In this document: positions 1 through 5,840 of the stretch, in pieces
How positions within the stretch are numbered: position 1 is the stretch's first letter
Layout of the letters: each line of letters opens with the position of its first letter
Source: Bacteroidota bacterium
Lineage (GTDB): Bacteria; Bacteroidota; Ignavibacteria; Ignavibacteriales; Ignavibacteriaceae
Direction of reading: 5' to 3'
Assembly (NCBI GenBank): GCA_024278655.1
Contig: JAJRSV010000144.1
Location: forward strand, 1 to 9,658
DNA length: 9,658 nucleotides
The notes under the pieces: generated by a model
Told to the model about the DNA's origin: nothing
Seen by the model: the letters and a program-made list of their open reading frames with translations, nothing else
Database searches by the model: none
Position numbers and translations under genes: made by a program

Positions 1-23
1 CCGTCGAAGCCAATTTCACCCCC
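1..23 (-). ncRNA. ssrA: 5' end of tmRNA (transfer-messenger RNA), partial
   Basis: Read on the minus strand, the last 23 bases begin GGGGGTGAAATTGG and continue CTTCGACGG. This is the arrangement at the 5' end of tmRNA: a G-rich acceptor-stem strand, a D-loop-like stretch, then the conserved TTCGACGG (E. coli starts GGGGCTGATTCTGG, then ATTCGACGGG). tmRNA with SmpB rescues stalled ribosomes and tags the nascent peptide for proteolysis. Only the first ~23 nt lie here; the tag reading frame and the 3' CCA end would be beyond the left edge. The mature 5' end is taken as the first G, at 23; it would normally be made by RNase P. The call rests on a short motif, but no coding reading is needed to explain these bases and the motif is specific. 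Confidence 0.72.
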
Positions 24-26
24 GGT

Positions 27-61
27 TGTATCAGTAGGCAAAATGCAGTAGGCAGTAAGCA
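27..61 (-). repeat. Degenerate heptamer tandem repeat between the adenosyltransferase gene and ssrA
   Basis: On the minus strand the sequence divides into five consecutive 7-mers: TGCTTAC, TGCCTAC, TGCATTT, TGCCTAC, TGATACA. Units two and four are identical, unit one differs by one base, and units three and five keep only the leading TG and a few other positions. The array fills most of the 57-bp gap between the stop of the adenosyltransferase gene and the tmRNA 5' end, so it lies where the ssrA promoter should be. Short heptameric repeats of this look occur in intergenic DNA of several bacterial phyla; whether this one has a function is unknown. Confidence 0.6.
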
Positions 62-80
62 AATAATAATTAAATGGAAA

Positions 81-629
81 TTATTTTTTCCATTCGACAT
101 CGGGAATGCCGGAGACTGCGTTTTCATAACGTGAAAGAACAAAAAATAAATCGGATAACCTGTTAAGAAAAATAAGAATGTTATCGCTTAAATTCACCGT
201 ATCTTTTAATCCCGCTACAACCCGTTCGGCTCTGCGTGCAATTGTTCTGCAAACATGCAGCATTGCGGCACTTTTACTGCCGCCGGGTAGTATAAAACTT
301 TTAAGCTCTTCTAATTTATCGTTGTATTTATCAATAGCTTCTTCTGCTTCTTTGTAATATTCAGCAGGAGTTCTCTCGATATTAAGCTTTTTATTTTTTT
401 CCGTATCGGGCGTTGCCAAATCGGAACCAACAGTAAACAACTGATTCTGAATTTTAAGCAGCAGCTCTTTTACTTGTTCATCTTTAACTTCGGTAACTGC
501 TAATCCTATAAACGCATTAAGTTCGTCAATTGTTCCGTAAGCTTCAATTCTGGGTGAGTTTTTCGGAACCCTTTCGCCGCCGAAAAGTCCCGTTTCTCCT
601 TTATCGCCAGTTTTAGTATAAATTTTCAT
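81..629 (-). CDS. Cob(I)alamin adenosyltransferase, PduO type (corrinoid adenosyltransferase)
   Basis: This enzyme transfers the adenosyl group of ATP to cob(I)alamin, making adenosylcobalamin for B12-dependent enzymes in the cytoplasm. The 182-residue length is typical of single-domain PduO-type enzymes. Family signatures are present in order: the N-terminal ATP-binding stretch TKTGDKGETGLFGGERVPK (residues 5-23), RIEAYGTIDELNAFIG (27-42), ILPGG (113-117), the arginine-rich CRTIARRAER (127-136) lining the active site, and NRLSDLFFVLSR (156-167) near the cobalamin/subunit interface. These residues belong to a trimeric helical-bundle fold. The start is ATG at 629, overlapping the TGA of the upstream gene as ATGA. 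No Shine-Dalgarno precedes it, so translation is probably coupled to that gene. No B12 riboswitch is visible upstream of the unit. It could equally be named cobO-type, pduO or btuR by role; I leave the symbol empty because the PduO type is named inconsistently. Confidence 0.93.
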   Translation of the reverse strand: MKIYTKTGDKGETGLFGGERVPKNSPRIEAYGTIDELNAFIGLAVTEVKDEQVKELLLKIQNQLFTVGSDLATPDTEKNKKLNIERTPAEYYKEAEEAIDKYNDKLEELKSFILPGGSKSAAMLHVCRTIARRAERVVAGLKDTVNLSDNILIFLNRLSDLFFVLSRYENAVSGIPDVEWKK

Positions 630-1729
630 TTAATAAACGGAAGCAACTTAACCGTTACTTCTATCGCTCTGTTATTAGGACTTTTGGCAGTCAGTTTTGT
701 TCCATCTTCGGCGTGGTTTCTTTTTACATAAGCCAACCCTATCGGCATATCCAGTTTAAGTGAATAAACTTTAGAAGTAACTTTACCGACTTCATTATCA
801 TTTTCATCGTAAAGCAAGAAGTCTTCTTCATCAAAAAACTTTTCTGAAAATTCCACACCTCTTAAATATTTCTGCACCTTATCGTAAGTCTCCAGCCGCG
901 CAATTACTTCCTGCCCAATGTAGCAACCTTTTTCAAAATCGATATACTTTGTAAGCAGTGCCTCGTGCGGATTGTATTGATCATTCAGTTCGTTCGGCGC
1001 TGCCGGAATGCCCTGCTCAATCCTGTAACTGTTGTATGCATCTTCACCAACCAGGTTAAAATCGAACGGTCCTTTGTTCTCAATCATATATTCGATAAGC
1101 CGCTTGCTGTTTTCAAAATCAGCCAACAGCCAAAACTTATTTAATCCTCTTTCATCAACAAGCTTAATTAAAAAGAAGAGCAGGTTTTCGGTATGAATAA
1201 TCTTAAATGAACCGGGCTGGATTTCGTTCGAAACATTTCCGCAAATTAAAGTAATAAACGAATCTGCCTGCGGACCGGAAAGCTCTAACAGGTTATATTT
1301 TCCGTTCGCATCGTTAACGTCAACATCATCCGAAATAACATACTTACGAATCCAGCTCATCACCTTGTTTTTATTCTCTCTTCCGCATACAAGCAACTGA
1401 TAGTCTTCGAAGTTAATTAACCTTCCAACGCCTATTATTCTTCCTTTATCGGAAGTGAACAGAGTTGTTGTAACATGCGCTTTCGGCAAATCTTTAGTAG
1501 AGTTTGTACCAATCCTGTGCAGAAAATCGAGAACATCTTTTCCTTTAAGTTCAATTATTCCGTAATGCGAAATGTTCCGAAGACCCACGCCTTCGTACAA
1601 GCTTTCAATTTCTTTTTCTTTCGAAGTATAACTGTTTATTATTTTATAACCGTCAACGTTAATGGCATTAAATCCTTTTGTTGTCAAATAATCTATAATA
1701 TCAGTAAATCTTGTTTCGGTTTGCTCCAT
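626..1729 (-). CDS. ygfZ: YgfZ/GcvT-domain folate-binding protein (Fe-S cluster maintenance)
   Basis: A 367-residue cytoplasmic protein of the YgfZ (COG0354) branch of the aminomethyltransferase-like fold. In E. coli, YgfZ uses tetrahydrofolate to support assembly or repair of certain Fe-S enzymes such as the tRNA-modifying MiaB; mitochondrial IBA57 is a relative. The diagnostic motif KGCYIGQE is at residues 267-274, with its cysteine at 269. It is preceded by the usual RIEQGIP (236-242) and NPHEALLTKYIDF (253-265). The N-terminal part (LYEGVGLRNISHYGIIELKG, 44-63) matches the start of the GcvT fold. This motif set and the length argue against the glycine-cleavage T protein. The start is ATG at 1729 with a GGAGAG ribosome binding site. 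It is first in a two-gene unit and overlaps the adenosyltransferase gene by 4 bp, so the two are very likely co-expressed. Both act on folate or corrinoid cofactor chemistry, but a direct functional link is only inferred. Confidence 0.88.
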   Translation of the reverse strand: MEQTETRFTDIIDYLTTKGFNAINVDGYKIINSYTSKEKEIESLYEGVGLRNISHYGIIELKGKDVLDFLHRIGTNSTKDLPKAHVTTTLFTSDKGRIIGVGRLINFEDYQLLVCGRENKNKVMSWIRKYVISDDVDVNDANGKYNLLELSGPQADSFITLICGNVSNEIQPGSFKIIHTENLLFFLIKLVDERGLNKFWLLADFENSKRLIEYMIENKGPFDFNLVGEDAYNSYRIEQGIPAAPNELNDQYNPHEALLTKYIDFEKGCYIGQEVIARLETYDKVQKYLRGVEFSEKFFDEEDFLLYDENDNEVGKVTSKVYSLKLDMPIGLAYVKRNHAEDGTKLTAKSPNNRAIEVTVKLLPFIK

Positions 1730-1732
1730 ACA

Positions 1733-1738
1733 CTCTCC
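1733..1738 (-). promoter_or_regulatory. Ribosome binding site of ygfZ
   Basis: The minus strand reads GGAGAG, three bases before the ATG at 1729 (five bases from the GGAG core). It supports this ATG as the start and is one of only two clear Shine-Dalgarno sequences in the window. Confidence 0.7.
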
Positions 1739-1755
1739 GTTAATTTGTCTTTCCG

Positions 1756-1763
1756 CAAAGATA
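1756..1763 (-). promoter_or_regulatory. Bacteroidota-type -7 promoter element (TATCTTTG) for the ygfZ-adenosyltransferase unit
   Basis: The minus strand has TATCTTTG, an exact fit to the TAnnTTTG -7 consensus of Bacteroidota housekeeping promoters, ending 27 bases before the ygfZ ATG. Transcription would start near 1749, giving a leader of about 20 nt that contains the ribosome binding site. The companion -33 box is weak: the nearest TTG is about 25 bases upstream, more than the usual spacing, and the area is A/T-rich. The position relative to the gene is good, but a single 8-bp match in AT-rich DNA can arise by chance. Confidence 0.5.
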
Positions 1764-1862
1764 AAATTTTTGTTTTAAAAAATAACCACAATTTTAATTT
1801 TAAGTAAAAGTATTTCGACAGGTAAATTTACTGAAAAGAATGATATAATTTACAAAATATTT

Positions 1863-2723
1863 TCAATAAGGACGAGTCTGCCGGCGGTTGCGCGTGTTGA
1901 TGTAAACGCTGTCCTTTTTGCTCCAGATAAAGGCAACCGAATCGCGCACCATCACTCGGTCGCCCGAATCGTAGTAAACATATTCGTAGTAATCGGGGTA
2001 TTCATCGTTGTTTACGTTTGCAATAGTGCGTTTAAAGTTTATTCCTTCGTAAGTCATTAATAAATGCGGCTGCTTTTCCAATCCTTCAATTAAAAAGTAG
2101 TTATAGTTTATGTGTCCGATTCCCCTGCCGTAATGAAAGTTTACTTCGATAAAAGGAATGTTTTTGTAACGCCATTTTTTAACCGCAAACCTGTTGAACC
2201 CACCGTGTGAAGGAATCGGTGCTTCCCAGATAACATCGAAGTTATTATCCTTGCACTTAAGTAATGTAAGATAGAAAAAAGCTGTTCCCAAATCGGTGCT
2301 GTCAAGGTCGATAAAACTTTGATCGTAACCGACGATGTTATTCGGCTCAATCAGCCGCTCGCCGGGACGCGACCTTGCAATAACAGTAAATATATAATCG
2401 TTGTTTCTGCCGTAATAAATAACTGCCGGCTTTTTCACACTGTAAGCCGAAGTAATATCGAAATCGACTAGGTAAGTTCCTTCGGGATAGTTATTAAGAA
2501 TAAATTCCTTTACGGCAATTGTATCGCAGGGTTTTCTTTCGGTGGCAAGTTTTTTTTGATGTTCGAGGTTATAGCTTTGTATCCATGCATCTTTTTCCGG
2601 TGAGTTTTCGACACCGTTACTGTATGGTGGAGTCTGCCTGTTCTCTTCTTCGGATGTACATCCGGCAATAAAAACAAAGCAGATAACCAACGTTAATATT
2701 ATTAAGGAAATTTTCATAAACAT
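1863..2723 (-). CDS. Lipoprotein of unknown function
   Basis: A 286-residue predicted lipoprotein. The N-terminus has a lysine (K4), a hydrophobic stretch ISLIILTLVICFVFIAG (5-21) and the lipobox IAGC with the lipidated cysteine at residue 22. It is then rich in Glu, Asn, Pro and Ser (about 23-45), a flexible linker, so the mature protein should be membrane-anchored in the periplasm or at the outer membrane. The remainder is rich in Tyr, Phe and beta-type segments. NVNNDEYPDYYEY (236-248) resembles the Asp/Asn-rich Ca-binding loops seen in FG-GAP-like repeats, but there is only one copy. I do not recognise the family. Two starts are possible, ATG at 2723 (MFMK) and ATG at 2717 (MKIS); neither has a Shine-Dalgarno. 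A near-consensus -7 element TATATTTA lies about 10 bases upstream. It has 133 bp to ygfZ downstream and 156 bp to the dipeptidase gene upstream, so it is probably transcribed alone. Confidence 0.8.
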   Translation of the reverse strand: MFMKISLIILTLVICFVFIAGCTSEEENRQTPPYSNGVENSPEKDAWIQSYNLEHQKKLATERKPCDTIAVKEFILNNYPEGTYLVDFDITSAYSVKKPAVIYYGRNNDYIFTVIARSRPGERLIEPNNIVGYDQSFIDLDSTDLGTAFFYLTLLKCKDNNFDVIWEAPIPSHGGFNRFAVKKWRYKNIPFIEVNFHYGRGIGHINYNYFLIEGLEKQPHLLMTYEGINFKRTIANVNNDEYPDYYEYVYYDSGDRVMVRDSVAFIWSKKDSVYINTRNRRQTRPY

Positions 2724-2769
2724 TTTATCGATTAAATATAACCGGTTAAAAATTCAATTTTTATGCCGA

Positions 2770-2785
2770 TAAGAAAATTTTCTTA
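2770..2785. repeat. Perfect 16-bp palindrome, possible operator upstream of the lipoprotein gene
   Basis: TAAGAAAATTTTCTTA is its own reverse complement. The symmetry continues outward as CGA on the left and TCG on the right with one extra A, so the arms are about 11 bases. It sits 47 bases before the lipoprotein ATG. A second perfect palindrome, TAACCGGTTA, lies at 2739..2748, and an interrupted one, GCTTA-AA-TAAGC, at 2800..2811. Dimeric regulators bind such sites, but the sequence is A/T-rich and no regulator gene is adjacent, so operator function is a guess. Confidence 0.35.
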
Positions 2786-2826
2786 ATCGTTGATTATCTG
2801 CTTAAATAAGCTGTTATTTTTAAATT

Positions 2827-2860
2827 CTTATCCGGGAACCAAAATTTTTACCGGATTAAG
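2827..2860 (-). terminator. Stem-loop just downstream of the dipeptidase gene, possible weak terminator
   Basis: On the minus strand CTTAATCCGG pairs with CCGGATAAG across a 15-base A/T-rich loop, giving about nine base pairs with one bulged base, starting 20 bases after the dipeptidase stop codon. Placement fits a transcription end between this gene and the lipoprotein gene. However, the stem is followed by AATTTAAAAATAAC, not a T-run, so it is not a textbook intrinsic terminator. It may only stabilise the mRNA 3' end. Confidence 0.35.
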
Positions 2861-2879
2861 GTCTTAAAATTAAACAACT

Positions 2880-4244
2880 TTACTTTGCGAACTCATCAAA
2901 AAAGTAAGCCGAGCTGATAATACCCAAACGAAAATGATTTAAATCGAAATGTTCGTTCGGTGAATGCAGATCTTCGGTATTCAGTCCCAAGCCCATCAGC
3001 ACAGGTGATGCTTTAAGTTTTTGTGCAAAGGTTGTTACTATAGGAATCGATCCGCCTTCGCGCATAAAAACTGTTTTCTTACCGAATGCTTTTGACATTG
3101 CTGCGGCACCGGCTTTAGCTGCTTTATCGTTTAAAGGAGTTACGATAGGATAAGCACCGTGCAAATCGCTTACCTTTACTCTTACCGAGCGCGGTGCAAT
3201 TTCGTTTATATACTTTGTGAACAGCTTAGCAATTTTTTTCGGATCCTGATTAGGAACGAGACGCATACTTATTTTGGCAAGTGCTTTAGAAGGAAGAACT
3301 GTTTTTGCACCTTTATCTGTAAAGCCGCCTATAATTCCGTTGCAGTCTAGTGTGGGTCGTGCCCAGATTCTTTCGAGAGTGGTAAAACCTTTCTCACCCT
3401 TCAGTTCTCTTACGCCGAGTTCCTTAGCAAATTTCCTCTCTGAAAATTTTAATCTTTTAAAATTATCTCTTTCAAGTTTCGTCAGCTTCATTACGTCGTC
3501 GTAAAAGCCGGGAATTTTTATTTTGCCGTTTTTATCCATCAGCTTCGCAATCATTTCGGCAAGAACATTAATGGGGTTTGCAACGGCACCGCCGAAGGTA
3601 CCCGAGTGAAGGTCCCTGTTCGGTCCGGTTACTTCCACTTCCATATAACTTAGTCCGCGCAATCCGTAAGTTATCGTCGGAATTCCGGGACCGTAAAGTG
3701 CGGTATCGGATATAAGCACCGAATCGCATTTAAGCAGTTTTTTGTTTTTACCGACAAACTCTTCGAGGTTATCGCTTCCTATTTCCTCTTCGCCTTCTAT
3801 TATAAATTTAACATTAAGCGGAAGCTTACCAACGGTTTTCATAAATGCTTCAACACTTTTAATGTGCATATACATCTGTCCTTTATCATCGGTAGCACCG
3901 CGTGCATAAATTTTTCCGTTGCGTATTGTGGGTTCGAACGGCGGAGTGTCCCATAGTTCAATCGGGTCAACAGGTTGTACATCGTAATGTCCGTAAATTA
4001 AAACCGTGGGTTTGCCTTTCGCCTGGAGCCAGTCGGCATAAACAAGCGGATGCCCTTTGGTTTTAATTATCTTAACGTTTTTCATTCCGGCGTTTTTAAG
4101 TTTATCGGCAACAAACTTAGCACCTTTCATCATATCCTTTTTATGGTCTTTAAGAGTGCTGATGCTCGGAATGCGTAAAAACTCTTTTAACTCCCCAATG
4201 TATCTTTCGTTATTCGATTCGATGAAATTAATTACTTCTTTCAA
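2880..4244 (-). CDS. M20-family metallodipeptidase (CNDP/carnosinase-like)
   Basis: A 454-residue zinc-dependent peptidase with no signal peptide, so cytoplasmic, that probably cleaves dipeptides during peptide catabolism. The complete M20 active-site set is visible. GHYDVQP (85-91) carries metal ligand H86 and its partner D88; GATDDKGQ (116-123) carries bridging D119. EGEEEIGS (150-157) carries the general base E153 and ligand E154; SD (179-180) supplies D180. LHSGTFGGA (212-220) carries H213 of the lid/dimer domain, REGGSIP (395-401) is substrate-binding, and HSPNEHF (427-433) carries ligand H427. The length and LHSG...REGGSIP arrangement match the CNDP/PepV-like dipeptidases rather than DapE or ArgE; exact substrates are not predictable. 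The start is TTG at 4244, chosen because a perfect AGGAGG lies five bases upstream and an in-frame stop lies seven codons upstream with no ATG between. It is read divergently from lptF. Confidence 0.92.
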   Translation of the reverse strand: MKEVINFIESNNERYIGELKEFLRIPSISTLKDHKKDMMKGAKFVADKLKNAGMKNVKIIKTKGHPLVYADWLQAKGKPTVLIYGHYDVQPVDPIELWDTPPFEPTIRNGKIYARGATDDKGQMYMHIKSVEAFMKTVGKLPLNVKFIIEGEEEIGSDNLEEFVGKNKKLLKCDSVLISDTALYGPGIPTITYGLRGLSYMEVEVTGPNRDLHSGTFGGAVANPINVLAEMIAKLMDKNGKIKIPGFYDDVMKLTKLERDNFKRLKFSERKFAKELGVRELKGEKGFTTLERIWARPTLDCNGIIGGFTDKGAKTVLPSKALAKISMRLVPNQDPKKIAKLFTKYINEIAPRSVRVKVSDLHGAYPIVTPLNDKAAKAGAAAMSKAFGKKTVFMREGGSIPIVTTFAQKLKASPVLMGLGLNTEDLHSPNEHFDLNHFRLGIISSAYFFDEFAK

Positions 4245-4249
4245 GTAAA

Positions 4250-4255
4250 CCTCCT
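4250..4255 (-). promoter_or_regulatory. Perfect Shine-Dalgarno (AGGAGG) that fixes a TTG start
   Basis: The minus strand reads AGGAGG, five bases before TTG at 4244. There is no in-frame ATG upstream before a stop, and the first ATG codons downstream (residues 38 and 39) would remove the N-terminal helix. The site therefore decides the start codon of the dipeptidase. It stands out because most genes in the window have no Shine-Dalgarno. Confidence 0.85.
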
Positions 4256-4460
4256 GTAAAAATTAAATATAGAATCCCCTCGTTGTTAATTAATTGCATT
4301 AATGAATTCAGTACCAATCAGTAGTTGGTTTGCTAAATGTATAACGGCAGCCGTGACTAAATTAACAAAAGATAAATTAAAATCGTATGTTTTCATTTAA
4401 AATAATTGTTAAAAATCTTAAACCTTGTTTAACGACACTTGCTTAATTATTTTTATTTAA
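4256..4460. other. Divergent intergenic region between dipeptidase and lptF
   Basis: This AT-rich spacer must hold promoters for both directions. On the minus strand TATATTTA (plus 4265..4272) is one base off the Bacteroidota -7 consensus and ends about 20 bases before the dipeptidase TTG. I cannot find a convincing element for lptF on the plus strand, and its ATG is preceded only by TTATTTTTATTTAA with no Shine-Dalgarno. Two small inverted repeats are visible: ACCAA/TTGGT at 4313..4329 with a 7-base loop, and ACGGC-A-GCCGT at 4344..4354, the only GC-rich patch. CATTAATG (4297..4304) is a perfect palindrome. No small ORF with a plausible start or RNA gene is apparent. Confidence 0.4.
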
Positions 4461-5840
4461 ATGATTTTAGATAAGTACATATTACGAAACCACATTGCGC
4501 CATTTTCATTTTCTGTAATTACGCTTATGTGCGTATTCCTGCTCCAGTTCCTTATGAAGTTTGCCGACCGGCTTGTAGGCAAGGGATTGGATACGTGGGT
4601 TATAATTCAATTAATAGTATTTAATCTTTCGTGGATGCTTGTGCTGGTAGTTCCTATGTCGGTACTTGTAGCTACATTAATGGCGTTCGGCAATCTGTCG
4701 CAGAATAACGAAATAACAATTATGAAATCGTCCGGTGTAAGCTTGTACCGGATGATGGCTGCTCCGTTTATAGCAAGCATTGTTGTTGCATATCTTCTTT
4801 TTCTTTTCGACGACCAGGTGTTACCGGATGCAAATCACCAGGCAAGAATTTTAATGTGGGACATCTCGCGGAAGAAACCCACTCTTTCGCTTGAACCGGG
4901 ATTCTTCTCGCAGGAAGTTTCGAACTATGCAATACTTGCAAGGAACATAGACGAAAATACGAACGAGCTTAGCAACGTTGTTATTTATGATTACACGAAT
5001 CCTAATAAGATAAATGTTGTTACTGCAAAGAAAGGAAGAATATATTTTACTGTCGATCAGACAAAGCTGATAATGGATTTAACCGACGGAGAAATTCACG
5101 AAGCCGATGTTAATAAAACCGGTTTGTACAGAAAGCTTGTTTTCAACAAGCACCGCATTGCCATGAACGCAAGCCAGTTTTCGCTGCAGCAATCGACGGG
5201 AGTTTTACGCGGCGAAAGGGAGTTGGGGGTAGATACGATGAAAGCAATCGTGGACAGCTTACAGCTTCAAAGAGACAAGTACTCCTCTAAGTTCGAAAAA
5301 GAAGTAAATAAATATTTATTTCTCGATTCAACAATTGCTTTCTCGTCGGTTATAAAAACGCCTGCAACCAAAAAGCTTTTATACATAAGAATTTTAGAGA
5401 AGCTTAAATCGGCAAAAAATGTTTTAAGCTCAAACTACAGCAGAGTTCACTGGGCTGAAAGAGAAATGGAAAAGTACGAAGTTGAAATACACAAAAAGTA
5501 TGCTCTGCCCGTTGCCTGCATTGTATTCATTTTGATAGGAGCACCGTTAGGTGTGATGGTTAAAAAAGGCGGGTTCGGTGTGGCGGCAAGCATCAGCCTG
5601 TTTTTCTTTTTGCTTTACTGGGCGTTCTTAATCGGAGGAGAAAAGTTAGCCGAGCGTGGTTTCTTTTCGCCGTTTATAGGTATGTGGGCGGCAAACATCT
5701 TTTTAACCATACTGGGAATGATACTTACATTTAAGATTAACCAGGAAGCTTTAACGTTGAAGTTTACATTCATACAAAAAATAATCCCAAAGAGATTCAG
5801 ATATTCAAACCCAGAAACGAATAATGAAAATACTCGATAA
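4461..5840 (+). CDS. lptF: LptF/LptG-family LPS export permease, LptF-like, with long insert
   Basis: A transmembrane subunit of the ABC transporter (LptB2FG) that extracts lipopolysaccharide from the inner membrane and passes it to the LptC/A/D bridge. It begins with the family's LDKYILRNHIAPF (3-15). Three N-terminal membrane helices (about 15-33, 46-76, 98-117) are followed by a periplasmic beta-jellyroll (about 120-250) and three C-terminal helices (about 347-367, 371-395, 402-425). NNEITIMKSSGVSLYR (82-97) is the cytoplasmic coupling segment that would contact LptB. EIHKKYALPVACIVFILIGAPLG (342-364, quoted in part as EIHKKYALP and IGAPLG) is the conserved TM4 entry. At 459 residues it is about 100 longer than E. 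coli LptF; the extra length is mainly a charged, helix-prone stretch at about 255-345 between jellyroll and TM4, plus a basic C-tail. The F versus G assignment is by position and overall similarity, so it is less certain than the family. Confidence 0.87.
   Translation: MILDKYILRNHIAPFSFSVITLMCVFLLQFLMKFADRLVGKGLDTWVIIQLIVFNLSWMLVLVVPMSVLVATLMAFGNLSQNNEITIMKSSGVSLYRMMAAPFIASIVVAYLLFLFDDQVLPDANHQARILMWDISRKKPTLSLEPGFFSQEVSNYAILARNIDENTNELSNVVIYDYTNPNKINVVTAKKGRIYFTVDQTKLIMDLTDGEIHEADVNKTGLYRKLVFNKHRIAMNASQFSLQQSTGVLRGERELGVDTMKAIVDSLQLQRDKYSSKFEKEVNKYLFLDSTIAFSSVIKTPATKKLLYIRILEKLKSAKNVLSSNYSRVHWAEREMEKYEVEIHKKYALPVACIVFILIGAPLGVMVKKGGFGVAASISLFFFLLYWAFLIGGEKLAERGFFSPFIGMWAANIFLTILGMILTFKINQEALTLKFTFIQKIIPKRFRYSNPETNNENTR

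Noticed and set aside
1475..1807. A 110-codon plus-strand open frame across the start of ygfZ
   Set aside because: It lies antisense to the well-supported ygfZ coding region, is Phe/Asn/Ser-rich with no family resemblance, and has no ribosome binding site.
1819..1833. CAGGTAAATTTACTG inverted repeat between lipoprotein and ygfZ genes as a terminator
   Set aside because: The stem is short and almost all A/T with no loop space and no following T-run, so it is unlikely to terminate transcription.
1730..1862. A cobalamin riboswitch upstream of the ygfZ-adenosyltransferase unit
   Set aside because: The spacer is only 133 bp, AT-rich, and lacks a B12-box-like GCCACTG stretch or the required stems.
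2141..2350. A 69-codon minus-strand open frame inside the lipoprotein gene
   Set aside because: It is in another frame of the same strand, wholly within a supported gene, with no recognisable content.
3159..4248. Three plus-strand open frames opposite the dipeptidase gene
   Set aside because: All are antisense to a gene with a complete M20 active-site set; their translations are low-complexity mirror products.
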